A stretch of 14,738 nt of DNA, from assembly GCA_030620575.1 (NCBI GenBank), contig JAUXEL010000028.1, forward strand, positions 1 to 14,738, in the 5' to 3' direction. The notes below the pieces were generated by a model. That model made no database searches. It was not told the DNA's origin and saw only the letters and a program-made list of their open reading frames with translations. The DNA comes from Fidelibacterota bacterium. Its GTDB lineage: Bacteria > Fidelibacterota > Fidelibacteria > Fidelibacterales > Fidelibacteraceae. Shown here piece by piece: positions 1 to 8,263 of the stretch. How positions within the stretch are numbered: the first letter of the stretch is position 1; each line of letters begins with the position of its first letter. Both the position numbers and the translations under genes were made by a program.

Positions 1-859
1 AATTAGAAAGCGTGACAACATCCAGGAGTTCAAGGAAAGGTTGTTCTTTAACCTGAGGCGGAGTGGAATGAAGAAAATTTACCGTGCCGTCATCATTTAC
101 CATTACAAATCCAAAATGACCAACCCATTTATTATGTTTATAACCGCGAACTACATTGATTAGATCTCCGGTTTGTAGTTGAGGTAGTATCTCCGGGATA
201 AGTTCAAGGGGTATAAAACTCCACACAAGTGAATCTTCAGGCAAAATATATGGAACATCCCGCTTTTTAAAAAAATGTGTTTTATTGACATGCGTAGTAT
301 CAAGTATAGCACGTTCTCCAACAAGTTTTTTAGTCATATCTTCCGCAAGCCAGGTATTACTAAGCATCCAATCGTATTCACCGTAATGGTTCCGTGTTGC
401 ATAGCTGATAATGCCGTCTTTATAACGTACGCGTTGCAAGATCGCGAAAAAACTTTGCCAGTCGTATGCCAAAGACATAGCTAAAATATGTTCACAAAAA
501 ACCACACAATCACTCTTATCTAAACAATACAAAGGTTGCGCATCGTAAATTTCGACAGGATATTCACCTAATAGATAGATTTCATAAGGTTGATTCAGAT
601 TTTTTCTTGCAAGATGCTGTATCCGATCACGCAGTCTGGGTATTGTATATTGCAGATAGGGAAGATATACATCAATATCTGATTCATTAAATTCATACAA
701 CGGTTTAGCAAGTAGTTCTTTTAGTATATCATGAGATATTTCAAGAGTATCCGCTGCAGCGATCTGTTGCGGGGTTAGATCTTCAAATTGCTTTTCACAA
801 CCGGTGAATGCAATAGCTAAAAGAAAAACAATGATGATAAAAGTGGATTTTTGCAGCAT
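1..859 (-). CDS. DUF1460 (amidase-like, NlpC/P60 fold) lipoprotein, 3' end cut by window edge
   Basis: Reading the minus strand from the ATG at 859-857 gives 286 codons without a stop to the window edge. GAGG lies 5 bases before the ATG. The N-terminus is a lipoprotein signal (hydrophobic residues 7-18, lipobox AFTGC with Cys21), so the protein is probably membrane-anchored on the periplasmic side. Residues 117-123 read DCVVFCE, matching the catalytic-Cys motif (Cys118) of the DUF1460 family (PF07313). YATRNHYGEYDW (153-164) and, near the edge, VGHFGFVMV followed by FLHST supply the His and the substrate-pocket blocks of that family. Known DUF1460 proteins have a papain-like fold and are described as N-acetylmuramoyl-L-alanine amidase-like; the exact bond cut here is inference. 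Family lengths suggest that only a short C-terminal part is missing. A palindromic repeat lies about 30 bases upstream of the start. Confidence 0.85.
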   Translation of the reverse strand, partial: MLQKSTFIIIVFLLAIAFTGCEKQFEDLTPQQIAAADTLEISHDILKELLAKPLYEFNESDIDVYLPYLQYTIPRLRDRIQHLARKNLNQPYEIYLLGEYPVEIYDAQPLYCLDKSDCVVFCEHILAMSLAYDWQSFFAILQRVRYKDGIISYATRNHYGEYDWMLSNTWLAEDMTKKLVGERAILDTTHVNKTHFFKKRDVPYILPEDSLVWSFIPLELIPEILPQLQTGDLINVVRGYKHNKWVGHFGFVMVNDDGTVNFLHSTPPQVKEQPFLELLDVVTLSN

Positions 860-889
860 GGTTACCTCATTTTACTAAATAAAAGATAC

Positions 890-926
890 AAAGTATTTCC
901 TTTTACAGAAAGAAATAATTATTTGC
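890..926. repeat. Palindromic intergenic element, copy A
   Basis: This 37-base stretch matches 4185-4221 at 33 of 37 positions (compared by eye). The core is an inverted repeat, TTCCTTTT at 897-904 against GAAAGAAA at 908-915, imperfect in this copy but perfect in copy B. A second small inverted repeat (CTTA/TAAG, 926-937) follows at the place where copy B has CCTTTATATAAGG. The element lies about 30 bases upstream of the DUF1460 start, in the opposite orientation to that gene. It could be an operator or a dispersed palindromic repeat. Confidence 0.6.
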
Positions 927-947
927 TTACGCATAAGAAAAGAGAAG

Positions 948-1031
948 AAGTTGAAGAGTTGAAAGTTGAAAAGACACCTGCCGGGCGTATCCGTCAGCTG
1001 ACGGAGAAGGCTGGAAAGTTGAAAAGTTGAG
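948..1031. repeat. GTTGAA-type short repeats interrupted by a palindromic block
   Basis: Three GTTGAA words occur at roughly 949-976 and GTTGA words again at 1018-1030, so the same degenerate short repeat flanks an inserted G+C-richer block (about 972-1012). That block contains ACCTGCCGGGCG followed by the perfect 16-base palindrome at 990-1005. The pattern is typical of decayed intergenic repeats rather than of a gene. Confidence 0.55.
990..1005. repeat. Perfect 16-base palindrome (hairpin or inverted repeat)
   Basis: TCCGTCAGCTGACGGA is its own reverse complement. No T-run follows on either strand, so it is not a typical intrinsic terminator. It sits inside the repeat block between two short-repeat arms. 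Confidence 0.6.
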
Positions 1032-1247
1032 GAATCGAGCTGATTCAAACCAAAAATATCACAAAACCGAAGAAGACATAAAGCAGGTAAAATATATTGT
1101 AAATCATTATACTTTTTTATTACATTCAGTAATGAAATATTTAGACAGCGCTGAAAAGAAAAATCAAACATTACACATAAAATATCTGCCCGGAAACTGA
1201 TTTGTGGCAAAAACTTCTATATCAATAATAAAAGGTTCAATCATTTT

Positions 1248-2594
1248 ATGAATATTCTAATTGTTGGCGGTGGAGAATTAGGTTCTTCGATTGCAGAGCA
1301 ACTCGTCCGCGAGGATCACAGCGTAACTGTTATCGAAAAATCCGAAAAACAGGCGAAACAGCTTAACAACAGTCTTGATGCTCTTATTATTCCAGGCAGT
1401 GGAACCAATACATCGGTTTTATTAAAAGCCAATGTTGAAAAAGCTGACCTTTTTTTGGCACTGAGTAATAACGATAACGTAAATATTGTATCCTGCGGTC
1501 TGGTAAAAAAGATCAGTCAGGCGACAACCATAGCCAAAGTCGAAAATTACAACCATTATTTCCTGAATCCCCTAAACAATCCCGCTGATTTTGGCATTGA
1601 TAAAGTCGTTGCCACAAAACAGCTGTCTATCAATAAAATCGCGGAGCTTATTTCTGAGCCGGATGCTATGGAACATATCCATTTTATCAGGGAGAATGTA
1701 AAAATCATCGGTACTGTAATAAACGAAGATTTTTCAGGAAACGGGATGATGTTAAAAGATATCACCCGGCAAAATAAAATTTGGCAGAAGGTCAGGATCA
1801 TTGCTATTAAAAAAGATCATGAAGTCGCGATACCCGATGGCAACGATATACTTCGCACCGGAGATAAGCTTTATATTATCGGTAAATCGAAAACCCTCAA
1901 GGAAGTGATTAATCTTTATTTTGCTTCCCGGATAAAGATCAAAAATGTCATCATCATTGGCGGTAACCGTATTGGCAGGGAATTTGCCAAAATACAAGTA
2001 GAAAACGGCAAAAAAGTAACCATCATTGAAGAAGATGAAAAAACATGTGCCCGCCTGTCCAAAGAACTGGATAATGTACTTATTATACACGGTTCCGGTA
2101 CTAATCAAACGGTGCTTTCGGACCTGGATATGGAGAACGCATTCGTTGTTTGCGTAACAGAAAGTGATGAGCACAATATTATATCAGCTGTTCTCGCAAA
2201 GAAAAACAACGCCCACAAGGCTATTTGCAATATTTCCAATATTGCTATTAGTGCTATTATTAACCAAGTACAGGAAATTGATTCGGTGTTTTCCACTGAG
2301 TCCCTGGCCTCGGCTGAGATCATGAAATACTGCAGAAAAGGCGATATTTTATCGATCACGCCGGTACCCTATATTGATGCGGAAACCATTAAGATCAAAA
2401 TATCAGAAAAAATATCCATTTTGGAAAAATCCCTTAATGAAGTGAAATTCCCCAAAGGGATGATTATCGGGGCAATAATCAGGGATGATCATGTAATTAT
2501 ACCTCACGGTGACGATGAAATACGGCTTAATGATATTGTCATTATATTCGTACTTCCCGAATCCAAGAAACAAGTTGAAAAGATGTTTGCATAA
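1248..2594 (+). CDS. trkA: Trk K+ uptake regulatory subunit TrkA (two RCK modules)
   Basis: This is the cytoplasmic NAD(H)- and nucleotide-binding subunit that gates the TrkH potassium channel. The 448-residue length is normal for full-length TrkA with two tandem RCK modules. The first Rossmann fold has GGGELG (7-12) and an acidic residue ending strand 2 (E30). GSGTN (50-54) is followed by the first RCK-C domain, with the IPDGNDILRTGDKLYIIG motif around 195-212. The second Rossmann fold has GGNRIG (238-243), E261 and GSGTN (282-286). The second RCK-C domain has VIIPHGDDEIRLNDIVIIF near 416-434. The ATG at 1248 begins right at the first strand; AAAGG about 12 bases upstream is a loosely spaced ribosome site. 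trkH follows after 22 bases, so the two are probably co-transcribed. Confidence 0.95.
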   Translation: MNILIVGGGELGSSIAEQLVREDHSVTVIEKSEKQAKQLNNSLDALIIPGSGTNTSVLLKANVEKADLFLALSNNDNVNIVSCGLVKKISQATTIAKVENYNHYFLNPLNNPADFGIDKVVATKQLSINKIAELISEPDAMEHIHFIRENVKIIGTVINEDFSGNGMMLKDITRQNKIWQKVRIIAIKKDHEVAIPDGNDILRTGDKLYIIGKSKTLKEVINLYFASRIKIKNVIIIGGNRIGREFAKIQVENGKKVTIIEEDEKTCARLSKELDNVLIIHGSGTNQTVLSDLDMENAFVVCVTESDEHNIISAVLAKKNNAHKAICNISNIAISAIINQVQEIDSVFSTESLASAEIMKYCRKGDILSITPVPYIDAETIKIKISEKISILEKSLNEVKFPKGMIIGAIIRDDHVIIPHGDDEIRLNDIVIIFVLPESKKQVEKMFA

Positions 2595-2616
2595 CTAAGT
2601 CCGGAAATGACACGTC

Positions 2617-4074
2617 ATGAATTGGAAAGCAATACTCAAAATACAAGGTATACTACTGATCATTCTTTCGGTATCAATGTGTCTGCCGCTTGCATTTTCC
2701 ATTTATTATGCTTCCGGCGATACTGCAGATATTGCTCTCAGCATGGGAATCACCCTGGCAGTTGGACTCGGCTTTACACTTATCTTTCATTCGGATAAAC
2801 CCTTGCGAGCCCGGGAGGGCTTTGTCATTGTTTCTCTGGGGTGGATATCCGCTGCTCTGTTTGGCGCCCTGCCTTTTTTCTTTCATGGATTGTTCGATGG
2901 AAATTTCATTAACTGCGTTTTTGAAACGATGTCCGGTTTTACCACAACCGGTGCAACCGTCCTCACCAATATTGAATTGGTTCCCAAAGGTCTCCTTTTC
3001 TGGCGCAGTTTAACTCATTGGTTGGGTGGCATGGGAATCATCCTCTTGGCAATTATTATTCTACCGGCTCTCGGGGTGAGTTCCACACAGCTGTTTCGCG
3101 CGGAAGTTCCCGGACCTATCAAGGATAAGATCAGTCCGAAGATCAAAAATACCGCCATGATATTATGGCTCATATATCTTGGATTGACTATACTGGAAAC
3201 CACACTGCTAATGTTTGGAGGTCTGGACCTCTACACCGCGTTGTGCCATACCTTCGGAACATTGGCAACCGGTGGATTTTCCACCTTGAACGCATCAATT
3301 GCCGGATTTAACAGCCTCTATATCGAGATGGTTATCCTTGTCTTCATGTTTTTGGCCGGTACGAATTTTGTGTTACATTTTCATCTGATCCATGGCCGCC
3401 TCGGCGAATTTATTCGCAACCGGGAATGGAAATTCTATATAAGTATAATTCTTGTTTCAACGATTTTTATTGCTGTAAGTATTTATTTCTCGGGAGCCGG
3501 GTATAATTTTTGGACATCTTTACGCTACGCTTCATTTCAGGTGGTTTCGATCACAACGACCACAGGATTCGTTACCGCCAATTTTGAACTCTGGCCGGCT
3601 TTTACGAAAATTTTGCTGGTAATGCTTATGTTTGCGGGCGGCTGCGCGGGTTCTACCGGTGGTGGTATGAAACAGATACGTATCATGATCGGAATAAAGT
3701 TCATCGTCGAAGAGATCAAAAAACTCATGTATCCCAATGCCGTATTTTCACTTAAGATTGACAAGGAAAAGATAGAAGACCAGGTACTTAAAAATGTTAC
3801 CGCTTTTATTATACTTTTCGTCGCAATATTCGCATTTATTACTCTGTTCCTGACCTTCCGTGGGTATGATATCGTTACCTCGTTCGCCGCCTCGATCGCG
3901 ACACTAAGCAATATCGGTCCGGGACTTGCAAGAGTAGGAGCCATTGAAAATTATGCTTTCTTTGATAACATCTCAAAAGTGGTTCTTACATTTAGCATGC
4001 TCTTGGGCAGGCTGGAATTATATTCTGTGCTAATTCTTCTACATTACCTCTTCAACCCGAAAAAAACCCATTGA
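2617..4074 (+). CDS. trkH: Trk K+ uptake channel subunit TrkH
   Basis: This is the inner-membrane K+-translocating subunit partnered by TrkA; 485 residues is typical. The four M1-P-M2 repeats of the superfamily are visible through their pore loops: GFTTTGAT (107-113), GTLATGGFS (214-222), ITTTTGFVT (312-320) and ATLSNIGPG (428-436). The intramembrane-loop motif GGCAGSTGGGMK (341-352) is conserved in TrkH/KtrB proteins, and positively charged residues (KQIR) follow it. An amphipathic loop, PNAVFSLKIDKEKIEDQV (373-390), precedes the last repeat, as in the family. The start ATG lies after CCGGAAA, a weak ribosome site, so translation may be coupled to trkA. No strong terminator is seen after the stop. 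Confidence 0.95.
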   Translation: MNWKAILKIQGILLIILSVSMCLPLAFSIYYASGDTADIALSMGITLAVGLGFTLIFHSDKPLRAREGFVIVSLGWISAALFGALPFFFHGLFDGNFINCVFETMSGFTTTGATVLTNIELVPKGLLFWRSLTHWLGGMGIILLAIIILPALGVSSTQLFRAEVPGPIKDKISPKIKNTAMILWLIYLGLTILETTLLMFGGLDLYTALCHTFGTLATGGFSTLNASIAGFNSLYIEMVILVFMFLAGTNFVLHFHLIHGRLGEFIRNREWKFYISIILVSTIFIAVSIYFSGAGYNFWTSLRYASFQVVSITTTTGFVTANFELWPAFTKILLVMLMFAGGCAGSTGGGMKQIRIMIGIKFIVEEIKKLMYPNAVFSLKIDKEKIEDQVLKNVTAFIILFVAIFAFITLFLTFRGYDIVTSFAASIATLSNIGPGLARVGAIENYAFFDNISKVVLTFSMLLGRLELYSVLILLHYLFNPKKTH

Positions 4075-4097
4075 TATAACAAGGATCATTACAATTA

Positions 4098-4167
4098 AGA
4101 AATGCTGACTTTTACATGTGTACTGTAAATCCGGCAATCATTTTTCAACACGCAATAAGCATTCTTT
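4098..4167 (+). other. Weak hairpins after trkH, possible termination region
   Basis: Downstream of trkH, TTTACA (4111-4116) can pair with TGTAAA (4124-4129) across a 7-base loop. Outside it, AAGAAATGCT (4098-4107) is roughly complementary to AGCATTCTT before a T-run near 4163-4169. Together they could form a weak Rho-independent stop before the next operon, but the long loop and imperfect stem make this uncertain. Confidence 0.25.
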
Positions 4168-4184
4168 TTTCCCAAATACAAAAT

Positions 4185-4221
4185 AAAGTATTTCCTTTTA
4201 TAAAAAGGAATAATTATTTTC
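4185..4221. repeat. Palindromic intergenic element, copy B
   Basis: This copy matches 890-926 at 33 of 37 bases. Its core is a perfect 8-base inverted repeat, TTCCTTTT (4192-4199) and AAAAGGAA (4203-4210), with a 3-base loop. It is followed by the near-palindrome CCTTTATATAAGG (4224-4236), whose right arm doubles as the AAGGA ribosome site of the MATE gene. The element ends 21 bases before the ATG at 4243, placing it where a promoter or operator for the five-gene run would be. No confident -35/-10 pair can be drawn. Confidence 0.6.
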
Positions 4222-4242
4222 CCCCTTTATATAAGGAAAATT

Positions 4243-5628
4243 ATGTCGGAAAAATCAAACCGCGTCGAAAAACTCATCAACAACCCTAAAAAAGCCGTGT
4301 GGAGTTTATCCCTTCCAATTTTCCTGGGAATGATCGTTCAATATCTTTATAACTTAACCGATACATTCTTTGTCAGTAAGATCAGTGGTGACGCAATTGC
4401 CGCAATGCAGTTTAATCTGCCTTTTGTTTTCTTTTCCATTAGTATTTGTTTTGGATTGGGAATCGGAATTACCAGTATTATTTCACAGGCATTGGGTGCA
4501 AAAGATAAAAAACGCGCCAATAACACCGCCGAACATGCCATAATGCTTGCGGTGGTCATTAGTGTGCTTATTTCAACGGTTAGTATCATTTTTCGCTACC
4601 CTATTTTTAAATTACTGGGAGCGCCGGCAAATATTATTGATCTGTCTGTTAAATATTTTGAGGTAATTATATTCGGATTTGTATTCAATATTCTCAACGT
4701 ATTTTTTCGCTCGATTTTATCGGGAGAAGGAGATGTAAAAACCCCGGTCCGTTTTATGATCGTTGGCACTGTTATCAATATTGCATTAGATCCGTTGTTT
4801 ATTTTTGTTTTCAAATTGGGTATTGCCGGTGCGGCATGGGCAACTATCACGGCACAGTTTGCAGTAACCATTTTATATCTTATTTTCTTTTTTGTAAAAC
4901 GCGCAAGCCATGTTCAATTTGCTTTTAGTGATTTTTCTTTTTCATGGGAGATTATTGGTAAAACCTTTAGCATTGGTATGCCGGCATCCTTGTCCTTTGC
5001 TGTTATGTCGTTTGGACAGATGCTGTATAACCGCATTGTGGTCTATTTCGGCAGTGATGCTATTGCCGGAGTGGGAATCGGTATGCGTCTGGACCAGTTA
5101 TTCTTTTTGCCAATTATGGCATGCGCTTCCTCGCTGGTTACAATTATGGGTATGTTGTATGGTGCAAAACGTATAGACCTGATGCGTTCGACCTATCTCT
5201 ATGTAATTCGATGCGGAGAAATTATTGCAGTGATTTTAGGGCTTTTTTTCTATCTCATTTCTCCTTATTTTATGAAAATGTTTTCTGCGAATCCGGTAAT
5301 CATTGATGTTGGCATTACATATATACGGTTTATTGTTTTTACCTACCCGTTTATAGTGATCGGTATGATATCCGGTCGGGTATTTCAGGGATTCGGAAAG
5401 GGTTTACCCGGGCTGATCATTACGATTATTCGCATTGCCGTTATTATTGTTCCATTGGCTATTTTGTTTACCCGGGTCTTCGAGTGGGGCATTAAGGGTG
5501 TATTTATTGCACAGATCATAGCAACTTCGACTGCCGGGACCCTCGCGTATTTTTGGTTGTCGCACAGTTTGAAAAAAATTGAGTTAAATGAAACAATGTT
5601 AGGAGAAGAATATGGAAAAAGAACTTAG
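4243..5628 (+). CDS. MATE family multidrug/Na+ (or H+) antiporter
   Basis: This is an inner-membrane exporter of the MATE superfamily; such proteins expel cationic drugs or metabolites in exchange for Na+ or H+. The 461 residues and about 12 hydrophobic segments in two six-helix halves fit the family. Visible family blocks include SLPIFLGMIVQYLYNLTDTF (23-42), GLGIGITSIISQALGAKD (71-88), FFRSILSGEGDVKTP (154-168) and INIALDPLFIF (178-188). The second half repeats the pattern with GMPASLSFAVMSFGQ (245-259) and SGRVFQGFGKGLPG (377-390). The substrate cannot be read from sequence. The start has AAGGA 5 bases upstream. It is the first gene of a five-gene run; its last 17 bases overlap the start of the DUF1232 gene. 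Confidence 0.93.
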   Translation: MSEKSNRVEKLINNPKKAVWSLSLPIFLGMIVQYLYNLTDTFFVSKISGDAIAAMQFNLPFVFFSISICFGLGIGITSIISQALGAKDKKRANNTAEHAIMLAVVISVLISTVSIIFRYPIFKLLGAPANIIDLSVKYFEVIIFGFVFNILNVFFRSILSGEGDVKTPVRFMIVGTVINIALDPLFIFVFKLGIAGAAWATITAQFAVTILYLIFFFVKRASHVQFAFSDFSFSWEIIGKTFSIGMPASLSFAVMSFGQMLYNRIVVYFGSDAIAGVGIGMRLDQLFFLPIMACASSLVTIMGMLYGAKRIDLMRSTYLYVIRCGEIIAVILGLFFYLISPYFMKMFSANPVIIDVGITYIRFIVFTYPFIVIGMISGRVFQGFGKGLPGLIITIIRIAVIIVPLAILFTRVFEWGIKGVFIAQIIATSTAGTLAYFWLSHSLKKIELNETMLGEEYGKRT

Positions 5629-5995
5629 TTATCCTTTGGATATTTCAACAAAGGAAGCATTCAAAGAAATTGCACGGGGAATTCCTTGTTTGTTAAAACT
5701 TTTCTATCGTCTGCTTTGCGATGAACGCACACCCCGTCAAATAAAATGGTGGATAGGGGGATCGGCATTGTACCTGCTTCTTCCGGTAAATTTAAAATTT
5801 CGAAATCTGAAACGCTTCCCGATGCAGTTGCTTAATTATGTTGATGATATTATTGTGATTTTCACTGTAGTACAACGGATTTTCAAACAAACTCCCGAGG
5901 CACTACTTGAAGAACACTGGGATCATGATCTTTCACTTACAGACTGGCGAAATCTTTTATTTAAAATTAAAACGGACATTCAAAACTTTATTTAA
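5612..5995 (+). CDS. DUF1232 / YkvA-family small protein
   Basis: The protein has 127 residues. Residues 37-84 align with the DUF1232 (PF06803) pattern: DERTP (37-41), a hydrophobic stretch WWIGGSALYLLLPVNL (46-61) and YVDDIIVIF (76-84), the last matching the family's conserved LDD block. The family is small, often membrane-associated and of poorly defined function. The usual 'P-[IV]-D-L-[IL]-P-D' core is altered here: Asn60 replaces the first Asp, and the following residues are KFRN. AGGAG 5 bases before the ATG is a good ribosome site lying inside the end of the MATE gene, so the two are translationally coupled. malQ begins 9 bases after the stop. Confidence 0.8.
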   Translation: MEKELSYPLDISTKEAFKEIARGIPCLLKLFYRLLCDERTPRQIKWWIGGSALYLLLPVNLKFRNLKRFPMQLLNYVDDIIVIFTVVQRIFKQTPEALLEEHWDHDLSLTDWRNLLFKIKTDIQNFI

Positions 5996-6004
5996 GAGGA
6001 ATAC

Positions 6005-7477
6005 ATGCCAGAACGTATCTCCGGTGTCCTGTTACATGTAAGCTCCCTGCCAAGTTTATGGGGTAAGGGAGATTTTGGTCCGGATGCCTACCATTTTATC
6101 GATTGGTTAGAAGAAACCGGGCAGTCACTGTGGCAGTTACTGCCCCTGACATATCCCGATCATACCGGTTCCCCGTATGCAAGTCCATCCGCAAACGCCA
6201 TTAATCCCGCGTTTATTAGTCCTGATATGTTGCGAAAGACAGGGCTTTTAAATGATACTGATTGGGATATTTGCATTCAGGCACGTGAAACCGGAATCCA
6301 CGATGTACGGCGGCGGGCTTTTGCATTAGCATATCAAAATTGGAAACAAAACACAAATAAGGAAGAATTCGAAACATTTTGTAATGTTCACGCCTATTGG
6401 CTACATGATACCGCGCTGTTTATGACTCTGCAAGATCTATATCAGGGCACATGGTATGATTTTCCTGCAGGACTGCGTAATCGGGATAAAAATGCGCTTG
6501 TTCAATGGGAAAAAGAACATGCTAATGTTATCCGGCAATTCAAATTCGAACAATATATTCTTTTTGATCAATGGGCAAAAATAAAAACCTATGCCAACAC
6601 AAAAGACATTCGCATTATCGGTGATATCCCCATTTTTATTTCCGGTAATTCTGCCGATGTATGGACGCATCGCGATCTTTTTAAACTGGATGAAAATGGC
6701 TTTCCTCTTGTTTGGACCGGTGTTCCCCCGGATTTATTTACCGAAACGGGACAGCTGTGGGGACAGCCGCATTTTGACTGGAAGGCGATGAAAGCAGACA
6801 ATTACACATGGTGGATACAGCGTGTCAAGATGGGAAAAATCCATGCAGATGTTATTCGCATAGACCATTTTCGGGGATTTTGTTCTGCTTATGAAATTCC
6901 CTACGGTGCGCCAACAGCTGAGACAGGCAACTGGATCGAAGGCCCGCGGGCCGATATTTTCCGGACATTTAATAAAGAAATTTCCGGCCTGTCCATAATT
7001 GCAGAAGATCTGGGTATTATTACAGCGGATGTTACCGCACTTCGACAAAAATTTAATTACCCAGGTATGAAAATTTTACAATTTGCTTTTAACAGTGATA
7101 CTGAAAATGCGTATTTACCGGAAAATTACGAAAGCAGCGACCGCTTTGTGGTGTATAGCGGAACACATGATAATAATACTTCCCGTGGCTGGTATGAACA
7201 TGCATCCGATTCTGAGAAAAAAATGCTTGCGCATTATGCAAAATGTAATGCATTAAATGCAGCATGGGTTTTAATAGAAATGGCATTTTATTCTAATGCA
7301 ATGTGGGCTGTAGTTCCCATGCAGGACCTTCTGAATCTAGATTCTTCTGCGCGTATGAATACGCCGGGTACCGTAAAAAATAACTGGACTTGGCAATTTG
7401 ATGTATTTAAGCCTTCTAAATTACTGACAAAAAATCTAAAAACGCTAACTAAAAAAAGCGGAAGAAACCGGTTATAA
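6005..7477 (+). CDS. malQ: 4-alpha-glucanotransferase (amylomaltase, GH77)
   Basis: This cytoplasmic enzyme transfers alpha-1,4-glucan chains between maltooligosaccharides, in glycogen or maltodextrin metabolism. The 490-residue length matches the compact bacterial GH77 type. Diagnostic blocks in order are the N-terminal GVLLHVSSLPS (7-17), SPYASPSANAINP (56-68), IRIDHFRGF (284-292, nucleophile Asp287), IIAEDLGIIT (331-340, acid/base Glu334), YSGTHDNNTS (384-393, transition-state Asp389) and the C-terminal NLDSSARMNTPGT (444-456). The last is followed by NNWTWQF, where an Arg more commonly follows the second Trp. All three catalytic carboxylates are present, so the enzyme should be active. 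GAGGA lies just upstream of the ATG. The gene is embedded between transport and envelope genes rather than with other glycogen genes. Confidence 0.95.
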   Translation: MPERISGVLLHVSSLPSLWGKGDFGPDAYHFIDWLEETGQSLWQLLPLTYPDHTGSPYASPSANAINPAFISPDMLRKTGLLNDTDWDICIQARETGIHDVRRRAFALAYQNWKQNTNKEEFETFCNVHAYWLHDTALFMTLQDLYQGTWYDFPAGLRNRDKNALVQWEKEHANVIRQFKFEQYILFDQWAKIKTYANTKDIRIIGDIPIFISGNSADVWTHRDLFKLDENGFPLVWTGVPPDLFTETGQLWGQPHFDWKAMKADNYTWWIQRVKMGKIHADVIRIDHFRGFCSAYEIPYGAPTAETGNWIEGPRADIFRTFNKEISGLSIIAEDLGIITADVTALRQKFNYPGMKILQFAFNSDTENAYLPENYESSDRFVVYSGTHDNNTSRGWYEHASDSEKKMLAHYAKCNALNAAWVLIEMAFYSNAMWAVVPMQDLLNLDSSARMNTPGTVKNNWTWQFDVFKPSKLLTKNLKTLTKKSGRNRL

Positions 7478-7482
7478 TATAT

Positions 7483-8262
7483 ATGAAAAACACTGTTTCA
7501 TTATCTTCCGATATTGCGCCTGAACGGATAACGCCGCCGTTTTATTTTTTTTCCGACACCCATATTTCTACCCGTCGCGGTGAGGAACAAGAATATCGCT
7601 TACATGGGGTTATCGCTTGCCTGAATAAAATAAAAACCACCGGTGGAACCCTGTTTATTTTAGGTGATTTTTTTGATTTTTGGTTTGACTGCCGCAACTA
7701 TATCCCTAAAACACTAAAACCGGTAGTAGATGCCCTCGCTAATCTTCGCAAAGAAGGTATTGAAATTCATTATATCGGAGGAAACCATGATTATTGGATT
7801 CAGGGATATTTAACCAGAGAACTGGGTATTCATTTTTATCCGGAAACAATGATATTCAATTATCAGAATATGCGTTTCTATTGTTTGCATGGCGATCAAG
7901 TGGTTTACCCTCATACAAGTTATCCGCTTGTTCGTAAATTCATACGTTCTTCCTTAGCTGTTGCATTATTGAAATGTCTTCCTGTAAAATGGATCTATGC
8001 TTTGGGTGAGCATGTTAGTCACTATAATCGCGCATTGCAGAACATTCCCCGTGTGCCGGACCCGATGATAAAGAAAATGCAGCACTTCCTTCTTGAAAAA
8101 CTGCAGCAGGGATATGATATTGCCATCAGCGGGCACGTGCATGAACCGTATTGCAATGAGAATCACGGAAAAACCATGGTTATTCTCGGGGACTGGATCC
8201 ATCATTGCACTTATGGGTTTTGGGATACATCAGGATTCCGATTGATTCATTATAAACGATAA
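7483..8262 (+). CDS. lpxH: LpxH-like UDP-2,3-diacylglucosamine diphosphatase (metallophosphoesterase)
   Basis: This calcineurin-type phosphoesterase (259 residues) very probably cleaves UDP-2,3-diacylglucosamine to lipid X in lipid A synthesis, at the cytoplasmic face of the inner membrane. Its metal ligands are all visible: SDTH (24-27), GDFFDFW (61-67), GGNHD (99-103), HGD (136-138) and SGHVHEP (216-222). LGDW (235-238) after the last metal motif is characteristic of LpxH and its close relatives and separates it from generic phosphoesterases. The ATG at 7483 is 5 bases after the malQ stop. No clear ribosome site is visible at normal distance, so coupling to malQ is likely. The next gene starts one base after its stop. 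Substrate assignment is from family motifs; a close paralogue acting on another lipid nucleotide cannot be excluded. Confidence 0.85.
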   Translation: MKNTVSLSSDIAPERITPPFYFFSDTHISTRRGEEQEYRLHGVIACLNKIKTTGGTLFILGDFFDFWFDCRNYIPKTLKPVVDALANLRKEGIEIHYIGGNHDYWIQGYLTRELGIHFYPETMIFNYQNMRFYCLHGDQVVYPHTSYPLVRKFIRSSLAVALLKCLPVKWIYALGEHVSHYNRALQNIPRVPDPMIKKMQHFLLEKLQQGYDIAISGHVHEPYCNENHGKTMVILGDWIHHCTYGFWDTSGFRLIHYKR

Positions 8263-8263
8263 T

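Larger units (their letters stand above)
860..1247. other. Non-coding gap between divergent DUF1460 and trkA genes
   Basis: This 388-base gap separates two divergent genes and must hold both promoters. It contains the palindromic element at 890-926, the GTTGAA-type repeat block at 948-1031 with a 16-base perfect palindrome, and an A+T-rich stretch (about 1080-1247) with no convincing -35/-10 pair. A 111-codon open frame on the minus strand (875-1210) runs through the repeats, has no family resemblance, and is not called. Confidence 0.7.

Noticed and set aside
275..484. Plus-strand 69-codon open frame
   Set aside because: It lies entirely inside the DUF1460 lipoprotein gene on the other strand, which has clear motifs.
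875..1210. Minus-strand 111-codon open frame in the trkA upstream gap
   Set aside because: It runs through the GTTGAA repeats and palindrome, has Phe/Leu/Cys-rich random-looking composition and overlaps the DUF1460 promoter region; no family features.
4226..4243. TATATA at 4228-4233 as a -10 box for the MATE operon
   Set aside because: It would start transcription within the ribosome site and give an almost leaderless message; the -35 position is also poor.
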